A stretch of 64,000 nt of DNA from an uncultured Vampirovibrio sp. (GCA_910584405.1 CAJUAL010000002.1:62001-126000), one strand, 5' to 3'. Numbered from the stretch's first letter, positions 25,051 to 33,862 are shown. The notes: generated from the sequence alone by a model not told the origin. Made by a program: numbers and translations.

Positions 25051-25548
25051 CTAAGGCGTAAGATTATATTGCATTATATAATCATCCATAACAAAGCCTT
25101 CTCCGATATCTGTTACAACAGAGTCTATGGTTTCAAATCCCCACTTGTTATACGCAGAAATTGTGTTTTTATTATATTTATTTACTGTAAGCTGTATAGA
25201 TTTATAAGATTTTTCCCTAGCAATTTGTTTAATCTTTTCAAACGCTTTAGCACCGATTCCCTTGTGTCGATTATCTTTTGAAATGTATAATTTAGATAAA
25301 AATAAATAATTTTCTTTATCTGATATTCCAAAGTACCCAAGATTTTCTCCGTTATCTTGAATAAAATAATATGTGTAATTTTCGTTTTCGTACTGGTTTT
25401 GTATAGCATGCTCTGATTGAAATTTTTCAACCATATAGTCAATTTGCTCAGGAGTAAGGATTATCGTCCAATATTCGTGCCAAATTTTTGAGGCAAGATG
25501 TGCAAGTGCTTTTATTTCTTTTTGTTCGACTTTTTTAAAATTTATCAT
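25051..25548 (-). CDS. GNAT-family N-acetyltransferase
   Basis: The 165-residue protein has the GNAT core: L-G-Y-F-G-I strand, L-Y-I-S-K-D-N-R-H-K-G-I-G-A-K-A-F acetyl-CoA loop (R-x-x-G-x-G/A), and L-T-V-N-K-Y-N-K-N-T-I-S-A-Y-N-K-W-G-F-E motif B. Its substrate is unknown; the end (G-E-G-F-V-M-D-D-Y-I-M) resembles amino-group acetylases of stress type. It begins 2 bp after the HTH gene's stop, so they form one transcript. Confidence 0.88.
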   Translation of the reverse strand: MINFKKVEQKEIKALAHLASKIWHEYWTIILTPEQIDYMVEKFQSEHAIQNQYENENYTYYFIQDNGENLGYFGISDKENYLFLSKLYISKDNRHKGIGAKAFEKIKQIAREKSYKSIQLTVNKYNKNTISAYNKWGFETIDSVVTDIGEGFVMDDYIMQYNLTP

Positions 25549-25550
25549 GT

Positions 25551-25763
25551 TTATTCGCTTCTTTTAATAAGTTTTATATCATAACCAAGCAGATTTATTA
25601 ACATTTCTGCTTCATTATATTTCATTGTTTGGCGTTGAAGTTTTCTTGACAGCCCGTCAATTGTATAGGGTTTGCCAAGTTCAGAGTTAACAAGTTCCGC
25701 AAGCTCTGTTAATGTCATATTTTCTTTTAATAACAATGTTTTGATAGTTTCTCTTACTGACAT
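25551..25763 (-). CDS. Small helix-turn-helix regulator
   Basis: The 70-residue protein reads T-I-K-T-L-L-L-K-E-N-M-T-L-T-E-L-A-E-L-V-N, then I-D-G-L-S-R-K-L-Q-R-Q-T-M-K-Y as recognition helix and M-L-I-N-L-L-G-Y-D-I. That is an XRE-like fold of a type common in Firmicutes phage-like and chromosomal regulators. It is head-to-head with the prepilin gene at 25895 across 131 bp, with a consensus promoter in between. I infer that it represses that pilin and its own operon. Confidence 0.8.
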   Translation of the reverse strand: MSVRETIKTLLLKENMTLTELAELVNSELGKPYTIDGLSRKLQRQTMKYNEAEMLINLLGYDIKLIKRSE

Positions 25764-25798
25764 AAATTTTTGTCCTTATTATTCTTATTTGACTATAT

Positions 25799-25827
25799 TT
25801 GACAAAAGTTATCAAAGTTGTTATATT
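25799..25827 (+). promoter_or_regulatory. Promoter of prepilin gene at 25895
   Basis: TTGACA, 17 bp, TATATT, the same elements and spacing as the pilin promoters at 41029 and 44170. A second TTGACT lies 10 bp upstream. Confidence 0.7.
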
Positions 25828-25894
25828 TTTAGTTAAAAATGCCTAAATTTTGTAATTTATTACTAAAGAATCGAAATATTAGAAAGGATAAAAG

Positions 25895-26611
25895 ATGAGA
25901 AAAGGTTTTACTTTAGCAGAAACATTAATTACGCTTGGAATAATCGGTGTTGTGGCTGCAATAACAATTCCGTCCTTGATTACGAAGTATCAAAAGAAAA
26001 CAATAGAAACCAAGTTTAAGGAAGATTTCTCGATAATTCAGCAGGTAATACGTTCAAATACAGCTAATGATATAGAATTAGATATGTCGATTAAAGACGG
26101 TAACTCTGCTTTTTTAAAAACTTTTTTTGATACATATTTTGCACCGTATATGAAATATTCTAATGTTTGTTATCATAAAGAAGGCTGTTGGCAAAATCGG
26201 GGTATAAATAAAACATTAACTGGTAATTCTGTTATTTATGATAACAAGGGAAAAGGTATAGGTTTAAACGTTATAACCGTTAAATTATATAATGGCAGTA
26301 ATTTATGTATAGATGGCTGGACAGGTTCATTAAAAGCATATTACGGAGTAAATTCTTCAGAAGCAGCAGTTATTTTTTTCATTGATGCAAACGGTGACAG
26401 CGGCCCAAATGTTATTGGAAAAGATATTTATATTCTTGTTTACACTCCGGACTTGGGCATTGTCCCTGCCGGATATCACGAAAGTCTTGAAACAATAAAT
26501 AAGAATTGTTCTAAAAATGCAAAAGGTAATAATGCAGGGTATTTTTGTCTGATGAGGATTAAAAATCACGGTTGGCAGATTTTAGACGAAGTTTGGAATC
26601 TGAAAGTTTAG
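25895..26611 (+). CDS. Prepilin-like protein
   Basis: The leader is only M-R-K-G before F-T-L-A-E-T-L-I-T-L-G-I-I-G-V-V-A-A, the classic prepilin peptidase site and N-terminal helix. The rest is a 210-residue globular domain with paired cysteines, ending D-A-N-G-D-S-G-P-N-V-I-G-K-D-I-Y and a Cys loop before G-W-Q-I-L-D-E-V-W. AGAAAGGA precedes the ATG. It is controlled by the TTGACA promoter and probably by the divergent HTH protein. Confidence 0.92.
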   Translation: MRKGFTLAETLITLGIIGVVAAITIPSLITKYQKKTIETKFKEDFSIIQQVIRSNTANDIELDMSIKDGNSAFLKTFFDTYFAPYMKYSNVCYHKEGCWQNRGINKTLTGNSVIYDNKGKGIGLNVITVKLYNGSNLCIDGWTGSLKAYYGVNSSEAAVIFFIDANGDSGPNVIGKDIYILVYTPDLGIVPAGYHESLETINKNCSKNAKGNNAGYFCLMRIKNHGWQILDEVWNLKV

Positions 26612-26665
26612 CAAAAAATATTTTGTTCTGATTTAATAAACATAGATAAACTAAAGGAGAACAAA

Positions 26666-26905
26666 ATGAAAGTTGAAGTAAAAAGTGTTCCTTCTCGTGT
26701 AAAAACCTTATCTCAAAAAGCGTTAAGAATAAAAAAGCATAAAAATTTTGAAAAACAGGTTTCTAATTTCGTAAATACAAATTCTATTCTTGAAACTTTA
26801 GAACGTCAGGCTGAAATGATGACTCCGCAAGAATATATTAATGCTCGGGCATATTTGTCGGAACTTGAAAAAATGCGATTTATGCAAGACGGTTCAATAT
26901 TTTAA
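26666..26905 (+). CDS. Small basic protein of unknown function
   Basis: The 79-residue product begins M-K-V-E-V-K-S-V-P-S-R-V-K-T-L-S, is helical and Lys-rich, and has no signal peptide or membrane helix. AAAGGAG lies 8 bases before the ATG. Nothing in it suggests a function. A bidirectional terminator follows at once. Confidence 0.7.
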   Translation: MKVEVKSVPSRVKTLSQKALRIKKHKNFEKQVSNFVNTNSILETLERQAEMMTPQEYINARAYLSELEKMRFMQDGSIF

Positions 26906-26906
26906 T

Positions 26907-26936
26907 AAAAAAGGAAGATTTAAGTCTTCCTTTTTT
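26907..26936. terminator. Bidirectional terminator
   Basis: AAAAAAGGAAGA pairs with TCTTCCTTTTTT around TTTAAG, giving a U-run on both strands between convergent genes ending at 26905 and 26939. Confidence 0.88.
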
Positions 26937-26938
26937 AT

Positions 26939-27238
26939 TTATCCCAATCCGAAAAACGGTGATGCTTCTTTCTCTTTTTTTAACTCTTCAAGTTGAACTT
27001 CATACACTTGTAATAATGTTTCTAACTGTATTTTTTCATTTTCCTGAGCTTCATTCATTGGTCTTAAGTTTTTAATTTTTTCTTTTAATTCTTTAATTTG
27101 TGTTTCTAATTTTTCGATTTGTTTGAATTTAAGAATAAAATGTGTCTGCTCTTTTTTGTTGGGTTCAATTGTATCATTCTTTACTTCTGCTGCTTTTTGA
27201 AAGCTGTTTAAAGCTTGAGTTTTGTCAATACCTGCCAT
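26939..27238 (-). CDS. Coiled-coil protein of unknown function
   Basis: Most of the 99 residues (about 30-90) form heptad-like helix: I-E-K-L-E-T-Q-I-K-E-L-K-E-K-I-K-N-L and L-Q-V-Y-E-V-Q-L-E-E-L-K-K-E-K. The product begins M-A-G-I-D-K-T-Q-A-L and ends F-F-G-L-G. Expected to dimerise in the cytoplasm. AAGGAG precedes the ATG. Confidence 0.7.
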   Translation of the reverse strand: MAGIDKTQALNSFQKAAEVKNDTIEPNKKEQTHFILKFKQIEKLETQIKELKEKIKNLRPMNEAQENEKIQLETLLQVYEVQLEELKKEKEASPFFGLG

Positions 27239-27320
27239 TAAATTACTCCTTATTATCTTTCACTTTTGCTTTAACGGCATGGATTGTTTAAATCTTTAAT
27301 GTATGTTAAGAAATATAAAA

Positions 27321-27353
27321 AGGGGCGGCGGGTTGATAACCCGCCGCCCCTTA
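27321..27353 (-). terminator. hppA terminator
   Basis: A perfect 15-bp stem (AAGGGGCGGCGGGTT and complement) with loop GAT, followed on the minus strand by TTTTTATATT. It begins 10 bp after the hppA stop codon. Confidence 0.9.
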
Positions 27354-27363
27354 AATACTGACA

Positions 27364-29775
27364 TTATTTCTTGGTTGGGATTCTCATTCCGTAGAAAGAG
27401 CGAACAACAAAGAATAATGCGATTACTAAAAATACAACGCCGACAATCGGTGCAACTTTTCTGAAGTTTTCGTTGATAGCAATTTCCATTGCTAACAGAC
27501 CGAATAGAGTTGTAAATTTAATAATCGGGTTCATTGCAACTGATGAAGTATCCTTAAACGGATCACCTACAGTGTCGCCGACAACTGTTGCTTCGTGAAG
27601 CACTGTTCCTTTTTCTTTAAGGTCTACTTCAACGATTTTCTTAGCGTTATCCCAGCATCCGCCTGCGTTTGCCATAAATACGGCTTGGAATAATCCAAAT
27701 ACGGCAATTGCAATCAGGTAGCTTACAAAGAATGATACTGCAAGCTGGGTTTTAGCACCCGGAGCTGAAAGACAAGCAAGAGCCAATGCGAATGTAAATA
27801 ATGCGATAAAGATATTAACCATACCTTTTTGAGCGTATTGTGTACAAATTTTTACAACTTCTTTTGAATTTGCTACATTTGCACATTTTTCATCAGCTTC
27901 ACCTAATTTGATGTTATCTTTAATATATTCAACAGCACGATATGCACCTGTTGTAACGGCTTGCATTGAAGCTCCGCTGAACCAGTAGATAACCGCACCG
28001 CCTGTTAAGAATCCTAATAATGTATATGGGTTTAACAGGTTTAGAATCATTTCAGGTTGAATGCCTAATGTGTTTTTGATTACAAGAATCAATGAGAAAA
28101 TCATTGTAGTAGCACCAACAACAGCTGTACCGATAAGTACAGGTTTTGATGTTGCTTTAAATGTGTTACCTGCTCCGTCATTTTCTTCTAAGTATTGTTT
28201 TGCGTTTTCAAAATCAGCTTCAAATCCGTATTCTTTTTGGATTTCTTCTTTAATATCAGGAATTTCTTCAATTAAAGACAATTCGTAAACTGATTGAGCA
28301 TTATCGGTAACAGGACCGTAAGAGTCAACCGCAATAGTAACAGGGCCCATTCCTAAGAAACCAAATGCAACAAGACCGAAAGCGAATACTGACGGATAGC
28401 TCATAAGATTAGTTGGAATAAATGTGCTTGCATAATAAGCAAGTCCCATTAACAATACGATAATCATACCGATCCAGAAACCTGAGAAGTTACCTGAAAC
28501 GATACCTGAAAGAATTGTTAAAGATGCACCGCCTTCGCGAGATGCAGTAACAACTTCTTCTGTGTGTTTAGCTTTTGGAGATGTGAATATTTTTGTAAAT
28601 TCAGGTATTAAAGCAGCACCTAATGTACCGCAAGAAATTATACAAGAAAGTACAAACCAAACATTACCCATCCATCCAAGTAAGAATTTGCTGACAATAA
28701 ATGTCATTGCAATAGATAAAATTGAAGTTAACCAAACAAGTCTTGTTAAAGGAACTTCAAAGTCAAATTTTTCTGTTTTAGCAGCATAAGCTTTGTCATA
28801 TAAGCCGTTAAACCAGTAAGCGATAACTGAAGTTACAATCATCAAAAATCTCATTGCAAAAATCCAAACAAGGAGTTTTACCTGATACATTTCACCAACA
28901 ACAGCAAGTAAAATAAAGCTTACCAAAGCAACACCGGTTACCCCGTAAGTTTCAAATCCGTCAGCAGTAGGTCCGATAGAATCGCCTGCGTTGTCACCTG
29001 TACAATCAGCGATTACGCCAGGGTTTCTCGGATCGTCTTCTTTAATACCGAATTGGATTTTCATTAAATCTGAACCGATATCTGCGATTTTTGTGAAAAT
29101 ACCGCCTGCAACACGAAGAGCTGATGCGCCTAACGATTCACCGATAGCAAATCCGATAAAGCAAGCACCTGCAATTTCTCCCGGTACGAATAAAAGAATG
29201 ATAAGCATCATAATAAGTTCTACTGAAACAAGTAAAACACCGATACTCATACCTGCTTTTAAAGGAATATTCATAATATTTAACGGATTTCCTTTTAAAG
29301 CTGCAAAAGCTGTACGAGAATTAGCTAAAGTATTCATTCTGATACCAAACCAGGCTACTGCGTATGAGCCTAAAATACCGATAACAGACCAGCCTAAAAT
29401 TGTTAAAACTCCGCCAATACCCATTTTTTGAAGACAGCCGAAATAAAATGCTATACATAAACCGATTAAAACTTCTAATACAAGCAAGAATTTACCTTGC
29501 TGAATCAAGTAAGTTTTACAAGTTTCAAAAATAGTATTACCGACTTCGTCCATAGCTTTATGAACATCTAATTTTTTGATTTTCAAGAATTCAACAAGTC
29601 CGAAAATCAATCCGATAACAGAAATTCCAAGACCAATTAAAAGAAGATTGTGTCCGCAAGAACAAATCTGTTTAATGTTTGGAACAACTAAATCGGCTTC
29701 ACTTGCCAATGCAGGTGAAACACCAACGGCAAACATTGTTAATAGAGCCATTAGTGAAGTAAACTTTTTAATCAT
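27364..29775 (-). CDS. hppA: Membrane H+-translocating pyrophosphatase
   Basis: The 803-residue protein has about 16 membrane helices and the pyrophosphate-site motifs F-T-K-I-A-D-I-G-S-D-L, E-D-D-P-R-N-P-G-V-I-A-D, G-D-N-A-G-D, and near the end V-G-D-T-V-G-D-P-F-K-D-T-S. It hydrolyses PPi and pumps protons outward. At the K+-dependence position it reads G-A-G-N-T-F-K-A-T-S-K, with Lys where K+-dependent enzymes have Ala; that marks the K+-independent class. Between G-P-V-T-D-N-A-Q-S and this site is a longer acidic loop than in plant enzymes. An additional signal-like N-terminus (first ~25 residues) precedes helix 1. Confidence 0.95.
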   Translation of the reverse strand: MIKKFTSLMALLTMFAVGVSPALASEADLVVPNIKQICSCGHNLLLIGLGISVIGLIFGLVEFLKIKKLDVHKAMDEVGNTIFETCKTYLIQQGKFLLVLEVLIGLCIAFYFGCLQKMGIGGVLTILGWSVIGILGSYAVAWFGIRMNTLANSRTAFAALKGNPLNIMNIPLKAGMSIGVLLVSVELIMMLIILLFVPGEIAGACFIGFAIGESLGASALRVAGGIFTKIADIGSDLMKIQFGIKEDDPRNPGVIADCTGDNAGDSIGPTADGFETYGVTGVALVSFILLAVVGEMYQVKLLVWIFAMRFLMIVTSVIAYWFNGLYDKAYAAKTEKFDFEVPLTRLVWLTSILSIAMTFIVSKFLLGWMGNVWFVLSCIISCGTLGAALIPEFTKIFTSPKAKHTEEVVTASREGGASLTILSGIVSGNFSGFWIGMIIVLLMGLAYYASTFIPTNLMSYPSVFAFGLVAFGFLGMGPVTIAVDSYGPVTDNAQSVYELSLIEEIPDIKEEIQKEYGFEADFENAKQYLEENDGAGNTFKATSKPVLIGTAVVGATTMIFSLILVIKNTLGIQPEMILNLLNPYTLLGFLTGGAVIYWFSGASMQAVTTGAYRAVEYIKDNIKLGEADEKCANVANSKEVVKICTQYAQKGMVNIFIALFTFALALACLSAPGAKTQLAVSFFVSYLIAIAVFGLFQAVFMANAGGCWDNAKKIVEVDLKEKGTVLHEATVVGDTVGDPFKDTSSVAMNPIIKFTTLFGLLAMEIAINENFRKVAPIVGVVFLVIALFFVVRSFYGMRIPTKK

Positions 29776-29903
29776 AGTTCTCTCCTTTTTCCAAAAGTTT
29801 GTTCACCTTTTTATTATAATAGATAAAAGAATTTTAAACAATTTTTTTACATTTAATACGCTATATGGTTTACTTCCTATAATAAATTTGCTATTGTGTT
29901 TGT

Positions 29904-30254
29904 ATGTATGAAAGTCTGAAATACATCTGGATATGTTTAAGCGTGTTTACAGTGTGCGCGCTGATTGCGTTTTTGCCGTTTGACAGGTGGCAAAAATCAT
30001 ACTTAGATGAATATCACAGACTGAAATATGAACCTCAAAGACGTATTGAAGCAACTTATAAATACTTAGAGGATGTAGAAGACGGAAAAATAAGTATTGA
30101 TGACGGGGTAAATTTTGAAGCTTACTTAGATTCAGTTACACCTAAAAGAACGGCAAGTGCAAAATCTTCACGTCCTGTTAAACCGTACCAAAAACCTTTG
30201 TATGTAAGAGATAAACATAATCCGCGAATTTTGCATCCGTATCGCGGCAGATAA
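29904..30254 (+). CDS. Single-span membrane protein of unknown function
   Basis: The 116-residue product has one membrane helix at residues 6-24 (I-W-I-C-L-S-V-F-T-V-C-A-L-I-A-F), then a charged helix (R-W-Q-K-S-Y-L-D-E-Y-H-R-L) and a basic Pro-rich tail ending I-L-H-P-Y-R-G-R. No good ribosome site is seen. It ends one base before the convergent gene's stop codon. No family is recognised. Confidence 0.6.
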   Translation: MYESLKYIWICLSVFTVCALIAFLPFDRWQKSYLDEYHRLKYEPQRRIEATYKYLEDVEDGKISIDDGVNFEAYLDSVTPKRTASAKSSRPVKPYQKPLYVRDKHNPRILHPYRGR

Positions 30255-31067
30255 TTAGTACACATAGGCTTTATCAAGTAATTTTATTTCAAACGAAGAA
30301 CCCGCAGGGATAGAAATATTTCCGCCTTTGTTAGTAAGTCCTGTTAACGGTGATAATACCGTATAACCTGCATATCCGACATATCCGACAACTGTTGGAA
30401 TCGGTGAAAGAATTATTAATATCGGATTGTCAGCCATTTTATTTGCTGTTCGTCTTGATTTGCTAAAAAATGCTTCGCCTTTATCTATTTGTTTTGCAAC
30501 ACCTTTCCAGTATTGATGTTTTCCTTTTATATTATTAAAGAATATTTTTTTTGAATTTGCTTTTGTTATTTTTGCATTTATTGCAAAATTTTGTCCGTTA
30601 TAAGCAATGCTGTTTAACCTAAGTACAACAAGACCTCCGTTTCCTCCTGCTTGCGGGCGGTGAGAATCTGTTATTGTTCCGTAGATTTTTGTTCCTGTTG
30701 GTATTGTAACTCCGTTTTTATAAACAGGAGAGGTTGTTGTAAAACTTACTGTCCCACCTTCTTTTGACCAATCAGATATGGTTTGATTAGATTTTGCCTG
30801 AAATTTTGTTCCTGATGGGATTTGTTTTGCGTCTTTTTTATCAACGGTTGTTATTTGCGGCTTTACTTCCGTATATGTAGGGTTTGTTTTTGGCACTGAA
30901 CTTGGAGTACTTGTTTTGGGCAAATTAGGCAAAACATCATATTCCAATTTTGAGGAATTATATTTCTTTTTTATTTCCTCATCAACAGATGTGTCAAATT
31001 CAAGTGACAGCGCAGGCGTTGCAGTAAAAAACAGTGCAAAAAATATTATAAAAATGTTTTTTAACAT
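30255..31067 (-). CDS. Secreted protein with TrbI/VirB10-like features (tentative)
   Basis: A signal peptide (M-L-K-N-I-F-I-I-F-F-A-L-F-F to T-P-A-L-S) is followed by a Pro/Thr-rich stretch (~50-85). Then a beta domain has paired phrases I-P-S-G-T-K-F-Q-A, I-P-T-G-T-K-I-Y-G and, at the end, I-P-A-G-S-S-F-E-I-K-L. This 'I-P-x-G-T' pattern with a Gly-rich hydrophobic insertion between is reminiscent of TrbI/VirB10 C-terminal barrels, and the protein at 48943-50115 shares the layout. No conjugation genes are nearby, so I read it as an envelope protein. Its ATG overlaps the previous gene by 7 bp. Confidence 0.65.
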   Translation of the reverse strand: MLKNIFIIFFALFFTATPALSLEFDTSVDEEIKKKYNSSKLEYDVLPNLPKTSTPSSVPKTNPTYTEVKPQITTVDKKDAKQIPSGTKFQAKSNQTISDWSKEGGTVSFTTTSPVYKNGVTIPTGTKIYGTITDSHRPQAGGNGGLVVLRLNSIAYNGQNFAINAKITKANSKKIFFNNIKGKHQYWKGVAKQIDKGEAFFSKSRRTANKMADNPILIILSPIPTVVGYVGYAGYTVLSPLTGLTNKGGNISIPAGSSFEIKLLDKAYVY

Positions 31068-31492
31068 AATTTTGCTTTACCCGGAATAGAAGCTAATCCT
31101 ATAAGTATGATAATCGGTAAAATATTACCGAGAATTTTTGCAAGAGTTAACGGAGTAAGTGCTAATGCGGCGATTCCTATATAAACTGATACTACATAAA
31201 AGACAGCTTTACGTTTATCTAAAATAATATGATAAAGTCTTTTTATATAAGTTACAGCTATTATATATGAGAAAAATAAAGTTAAAACCAAAAAACAAGG
31301 CAGAACTTTTGTTCGCACAATTACTTCAGATACTCCTTGAGCGTAAATAGCACCTGTTGTAAAAAGAGTAAAAGCTGTAATAAAAACAATTGAAAGCGTT
31401 ACTATTAGCGAAATTCTACCAATACCACCATCTAAAATGAACGGGTTTTTACCTTTTTTTATTTCTATAGTTTCCATTTCTACAGCTTCCAT
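31061..31492 (-). CDS. DUF805-like membrane protein
   Basis: The 143-residue protein has four membrane helices. It begins with an acidic tail, then G-G-I-G-R-I-S-L-I-V-T before helix 1, and T-Y-I-K-R-L-Y-H-I-I after helix 2. The 'G-R-x-x' start and 'K/R-R-L-x' turn are the DUF805 signposts, also seen fused in the proteins at 2809 and 35404. Molecular function unknown. It is transcribed with the TrbI-like gene (overlap 7 bp) and follows the GltD-like gene by 17 bp. Confidence 0.65.
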   Translation of the reverse strand: MEAVEMETIEIKKGKNPFILDGGIGRISLIVTLSIVFITAFTLFTTGAIYAQGVSEVIVRTKVLPCFLVLTLFFSYIIAVTYIKRLYHIILDKRKAVFYVVSVYIGIAALALTPLTLAKILGNILPIIILIGLASIPGKAKLC

Positions 31493-31509
31493 AATTCTTA
31501 TCCTTATTT

Positions 31510-32880
31510 TTATTTTAGTAACTCATTTATTGCTTTTGCGGCTTTTTTACCTGCACCCATTGCATTAATTGCGTTAGATGCTCCGACAGGAGCGACATCT
31601 CCGCCAGCGAAAACACAAGGAATATTTGTCGAACGATTTTCAGGATCAACTTCAATATAGCCTTTTGAATCCGTAATTATTTCTAAGCCTTCGCTTTGTG
31701 CTGATTTTTGAATAATCGGGTTTGGCCCTGTGCCAAGAGCCACAATTACCGTATCCACATCTTCAATAACATATTCTCCTGTTCCGACAGGGCGTCTTCT
31801 GCCAGAGGCATCAGGTTCTCCAAGTTCCATTTTTTCAAACTTCATACCGTTAACGTAACCGTCTTTTTCTAAGATTTCGACAGGAGCGTGAAGAAATTTG
31901 AATTGAACGCCTTCTTCTTTTGCGTGTCTGATTTCTTCTAAACGGGCAGGAAGTTCTTTTTCCGTACGGCGATAAAGAATTGAAACTTCTTCAAATCCAA
32001 CACGTACGGCAGTTCTTGCAGCATCCATTGCAACGTTTCCGCCGCCGATTACGGCAACTTTTCTGCCGACTTTCAGCGGAGTTGCACAATTTTTAGCGCC
32101 TGCTCCCATAAGGTTAACTCTTGTTAAAAATTCGTTAGCAGAGAATACTCCGTTAAGGTTTTCTCCTTTGATATTCATCATTTTTGGCAGTCCTGCTCCT
32201 GAGCAGATAAATATAGCATCAAATCCGTCTTCTTTTAGTTGTTTTAAAGTAATGGATTTCCCAACAATGACGTTTTTATGAAATTCAACGCCCATAGTTT
32301 TAAGGTTTGTAATTTCTTTATCTAAAATAGTTCTTGGAAGTCTGAACGGAGGGATTCCGTAACGAAGAACACCGCCTAATTTGTGAAGTGCTTCAAACAC
32401 GACAACTTCATGTCCTGCTTTTCTAAGGTCTGCTGCTGCGGTGATTCCTGCGCATCCTGAACCTATAACGGCAACCCTTTTACCTGAGGGTTTAATCTCC
32501 GGTAAATCTGCGTTTGTATTATCGCCGACATATCTTTCCAAAGCTCCTATTGCAACAGCTTCGCCTTTAATTCCAAGAACGCAGTTGCCTTCGCATTGTC
32601 TTTCTTGAGGACAGACTCTTCCGCATACTGACGGGAGCATACTCGTTTGGCGAATAATTCTGCCTGCTTCTTCTAAGTTATCTTCTTTTAATGCTTTTAT
32701 AAATTGCGGTATTTGAATATTAACCGGGCATCCTTGAACACATCTCGGGTTTTTGCAATTTAAACAGCGTGAAGCTTCAAGTTTAACTTGTTCCGGGGTT
32801 AAGTTGCTTTCTACCGCTTCAAAATTTGAACGTCTTGCGATTTTGTCCTGTTCTTGAACTCTTTGTCTTTCTGTTGCCAT
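31510..32880 (-). CDS. GltD-like NADPH:acceptor flavoprotein (glutamate synthase small subunit family)
   Basis: The 456-residue protein has the N-terminal 4Fe-4S region C-L-N-C-K-N-P-R-C-V-Q-G-C-P-V at ~39-53 with further cysteines at C-G-R-V-C-P-Q, then an FAD Rossmann motif (V-A-V-I-G-S-G-C-A-G-I-T-A-A) and an NAD(P) motif (V-A-V-I-G-G-G-N-V-A-M-D-A-A). It passes electrons from NADPH via FAD to iron-sulfur centres. No GltB-type large subunit lies in the window, so it may act alone, or as the NfnL/SudA-like partner of a protein encoded elsewhere. Confidence 0.9.
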   Translation of the reverse strand: MATERQRVQEQDKIARRSNFEAVESNLTPEQVKLEASRCLNCKNPRCVQGCPVNIQIPQFIKALKEDNLEEAGRIIRQTSMLPSVCGRVCPQERQCEGNCVLGIKGEAVAIGALERYVGDNTNADLPEIKPSGKRVAVIGSGCAGITAAADLRKAGHEVVVFEALHKLGGVLRYGIPPFRLPRTILDKEITNLKTMGVEFHKNVIVGKSITLKQLKEDGFDAIFICSGAGLPKMMNIKGENLNGVFSANEFLTRVNLMGAGAKNCATPLKVGRKVAVIGGGNVAMDAARTAVRVGFEEVSILYRRTEKELPARLEEIRHAKEEGVQFKFLHAPVEILEKDGYVNGMKFEKMELGEPDASGRRRPVGTGEYVIEDVDTVIVALGTGPNPIIQKSAQSEGLEIITDSKGYIEVDPENRSTNIPCVFAGGDVAPVGASNAINAMGAGKKAAKAINELLK

Positions 32881-32949
32881 ATTTAATCTCTTCTTTTCTT
32901 AAATGTATATATTATTATTGTAGTTTAAAAACAGGTGTTGTGCAAGATA

Positions 32950-33831
32950 TTATTTAAGTTCTTTAATAATCTTTTTGAAGTAATCTGGATTATTTTTAGC
33001 GTTAATTGCGCAGGCTATCCCGTTTAGATTGCTGGTTGTTGCAGGATTGCAGTATGATTGCTGGGTGGTATATTTTGTATTAATATCTCCCATTACTTTT
33101 AATTCTCCATCAATCATTTGGAATGTAAATAAGTCATATCCCCAGCGATTTGGCGGATTCATATATCCGTTGATATCAACCGATATTAGAACTATGTATC
33201 CTCCTGTTTCTGCAACGTTTTCAAAATAGACATTAGTGCCGTCAGGTAGTACAAGTTGTCCGTCATCAAGCAAGCCTGTGTTAATATTGCTTTTCTTATC
33301 AAGAGATTTATAGGTTTTACTTTCAATCGGAGCATTTCTTGTCCAGCAAGGGTTTTGTTTTACTTCTAATCCGATTCTTCCGCAATCAAGTGTTCCTTTT
33401 AAGTAATTCCTGAATGTCTTATAATAGGTTCCATGCGCATATGTAGCCGGGTCTGTTGAAACATCATCTTCTTGCATAAGTCTGAAGGCTTGTTGAAGTG
33501 TTGAGTAAGATTTCAAAAACTGGCTGCGGTAACGTGCTGCTTTATGTGCATTCATAAGGCTAGGGATTGTCATTGCAGCGACAACTCCGATAATCCCAAG
33601 GGTAATTAAAGTTTCGGCTAAAGTAAATGCCTTTTTCTTGTCATTCCGTGCTACGACACGGAATCTGTCAATGTTAGTTTGTCCCGTTAGGATGTTTCTA
33701 TTAGCATTGACAGACCCTGAATCGAGTTCAGGGTGACAAAAATAATTACTGAGCTGTTTAAAACTCAGAATGACAAAATTTTGGTTAGCTTTGCAATGTT
33801 CAGAGTTACATTTACGTTTTATCTTTTCCAT
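32950..33831 (-). CDS. Prepilin-like protein with repeat-derived 68-residue leader
   Basis: AGGAG lies 8 bases before the ATG at 33831, supporting this distant start. The predicted cleavage site, K-K-K-A then F-T-L-A-E-T-L-I-T-L-G-I-I-G, is 68 residues in. About residues 20-64 are encoded by GTCA-type short repeats (33640-33774), whose translation gives V-I-L-S-F-K and C-H-P-E-L-D-S-G-S and V-V-A-R-N-D. Other pilins here have leaders of 4-9 residues. The mature part is normal: D-I-N-G-Y-M-N-P-P-N-R-W-G-Y-D-L-F-T-F. The -1 residue is Ala, tolerated less well than Gly by prepilin peptidases. Whether the long leader is still processed is uncertain. It is divergent from an XRE gene. Confidence 0.85.
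   Translation of the reverse strand: MEKIKRKCNSEHCKANQNFVILSFKQLSNYFCHPELDSGSVNANRNILTGQTNIDRFRVVARNDKKKAFTLAETLITLGIIGVVAAMTIPSLMNAHKAARYRSQFLKSYSTLQQAFRLMQEDDVSTDPATYAHGTYYKTFRNYLKGTLDCGRIGLEVKQNPCWTRNAPIESKTYKSLDKKSNINTGLLDDGQLVLPDGTNVYFENVAETGGYIVLISVDINGYMNPPNRWGYDLFTFQMIDGELKVMGDINTKYTTQQSYCNPATTSNLNGIACAINAKNNPDYFKKIIKELK
33640..33774. repeat. GTCA-ended MITE-like repeat inside a pilin gene
   Basis: It starts GTCATTCCGTG..CACGGAAT, contains TTTGTCCCGTTAGGAT, then AGCATTGACAGAC and CCTGAA..TTCAGGGTGAC (ending 33737), with a further CTGAG..CTCAGAATGAC arm to 33774. The order of these blocks is the same as in the copy at 36583-36711. Confidence 0.75.
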
Positions 33832-33862
33832 AAACTTCTCCTGTGATATATTATGATATTTT

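Noticed and set aside
31510..32880. Naming the flavoprotein gltD
   Set aside because: No large glutamate-synthase subunit is nearby, and related flavoproteins (NfnL, SudA) share all visible motifs.
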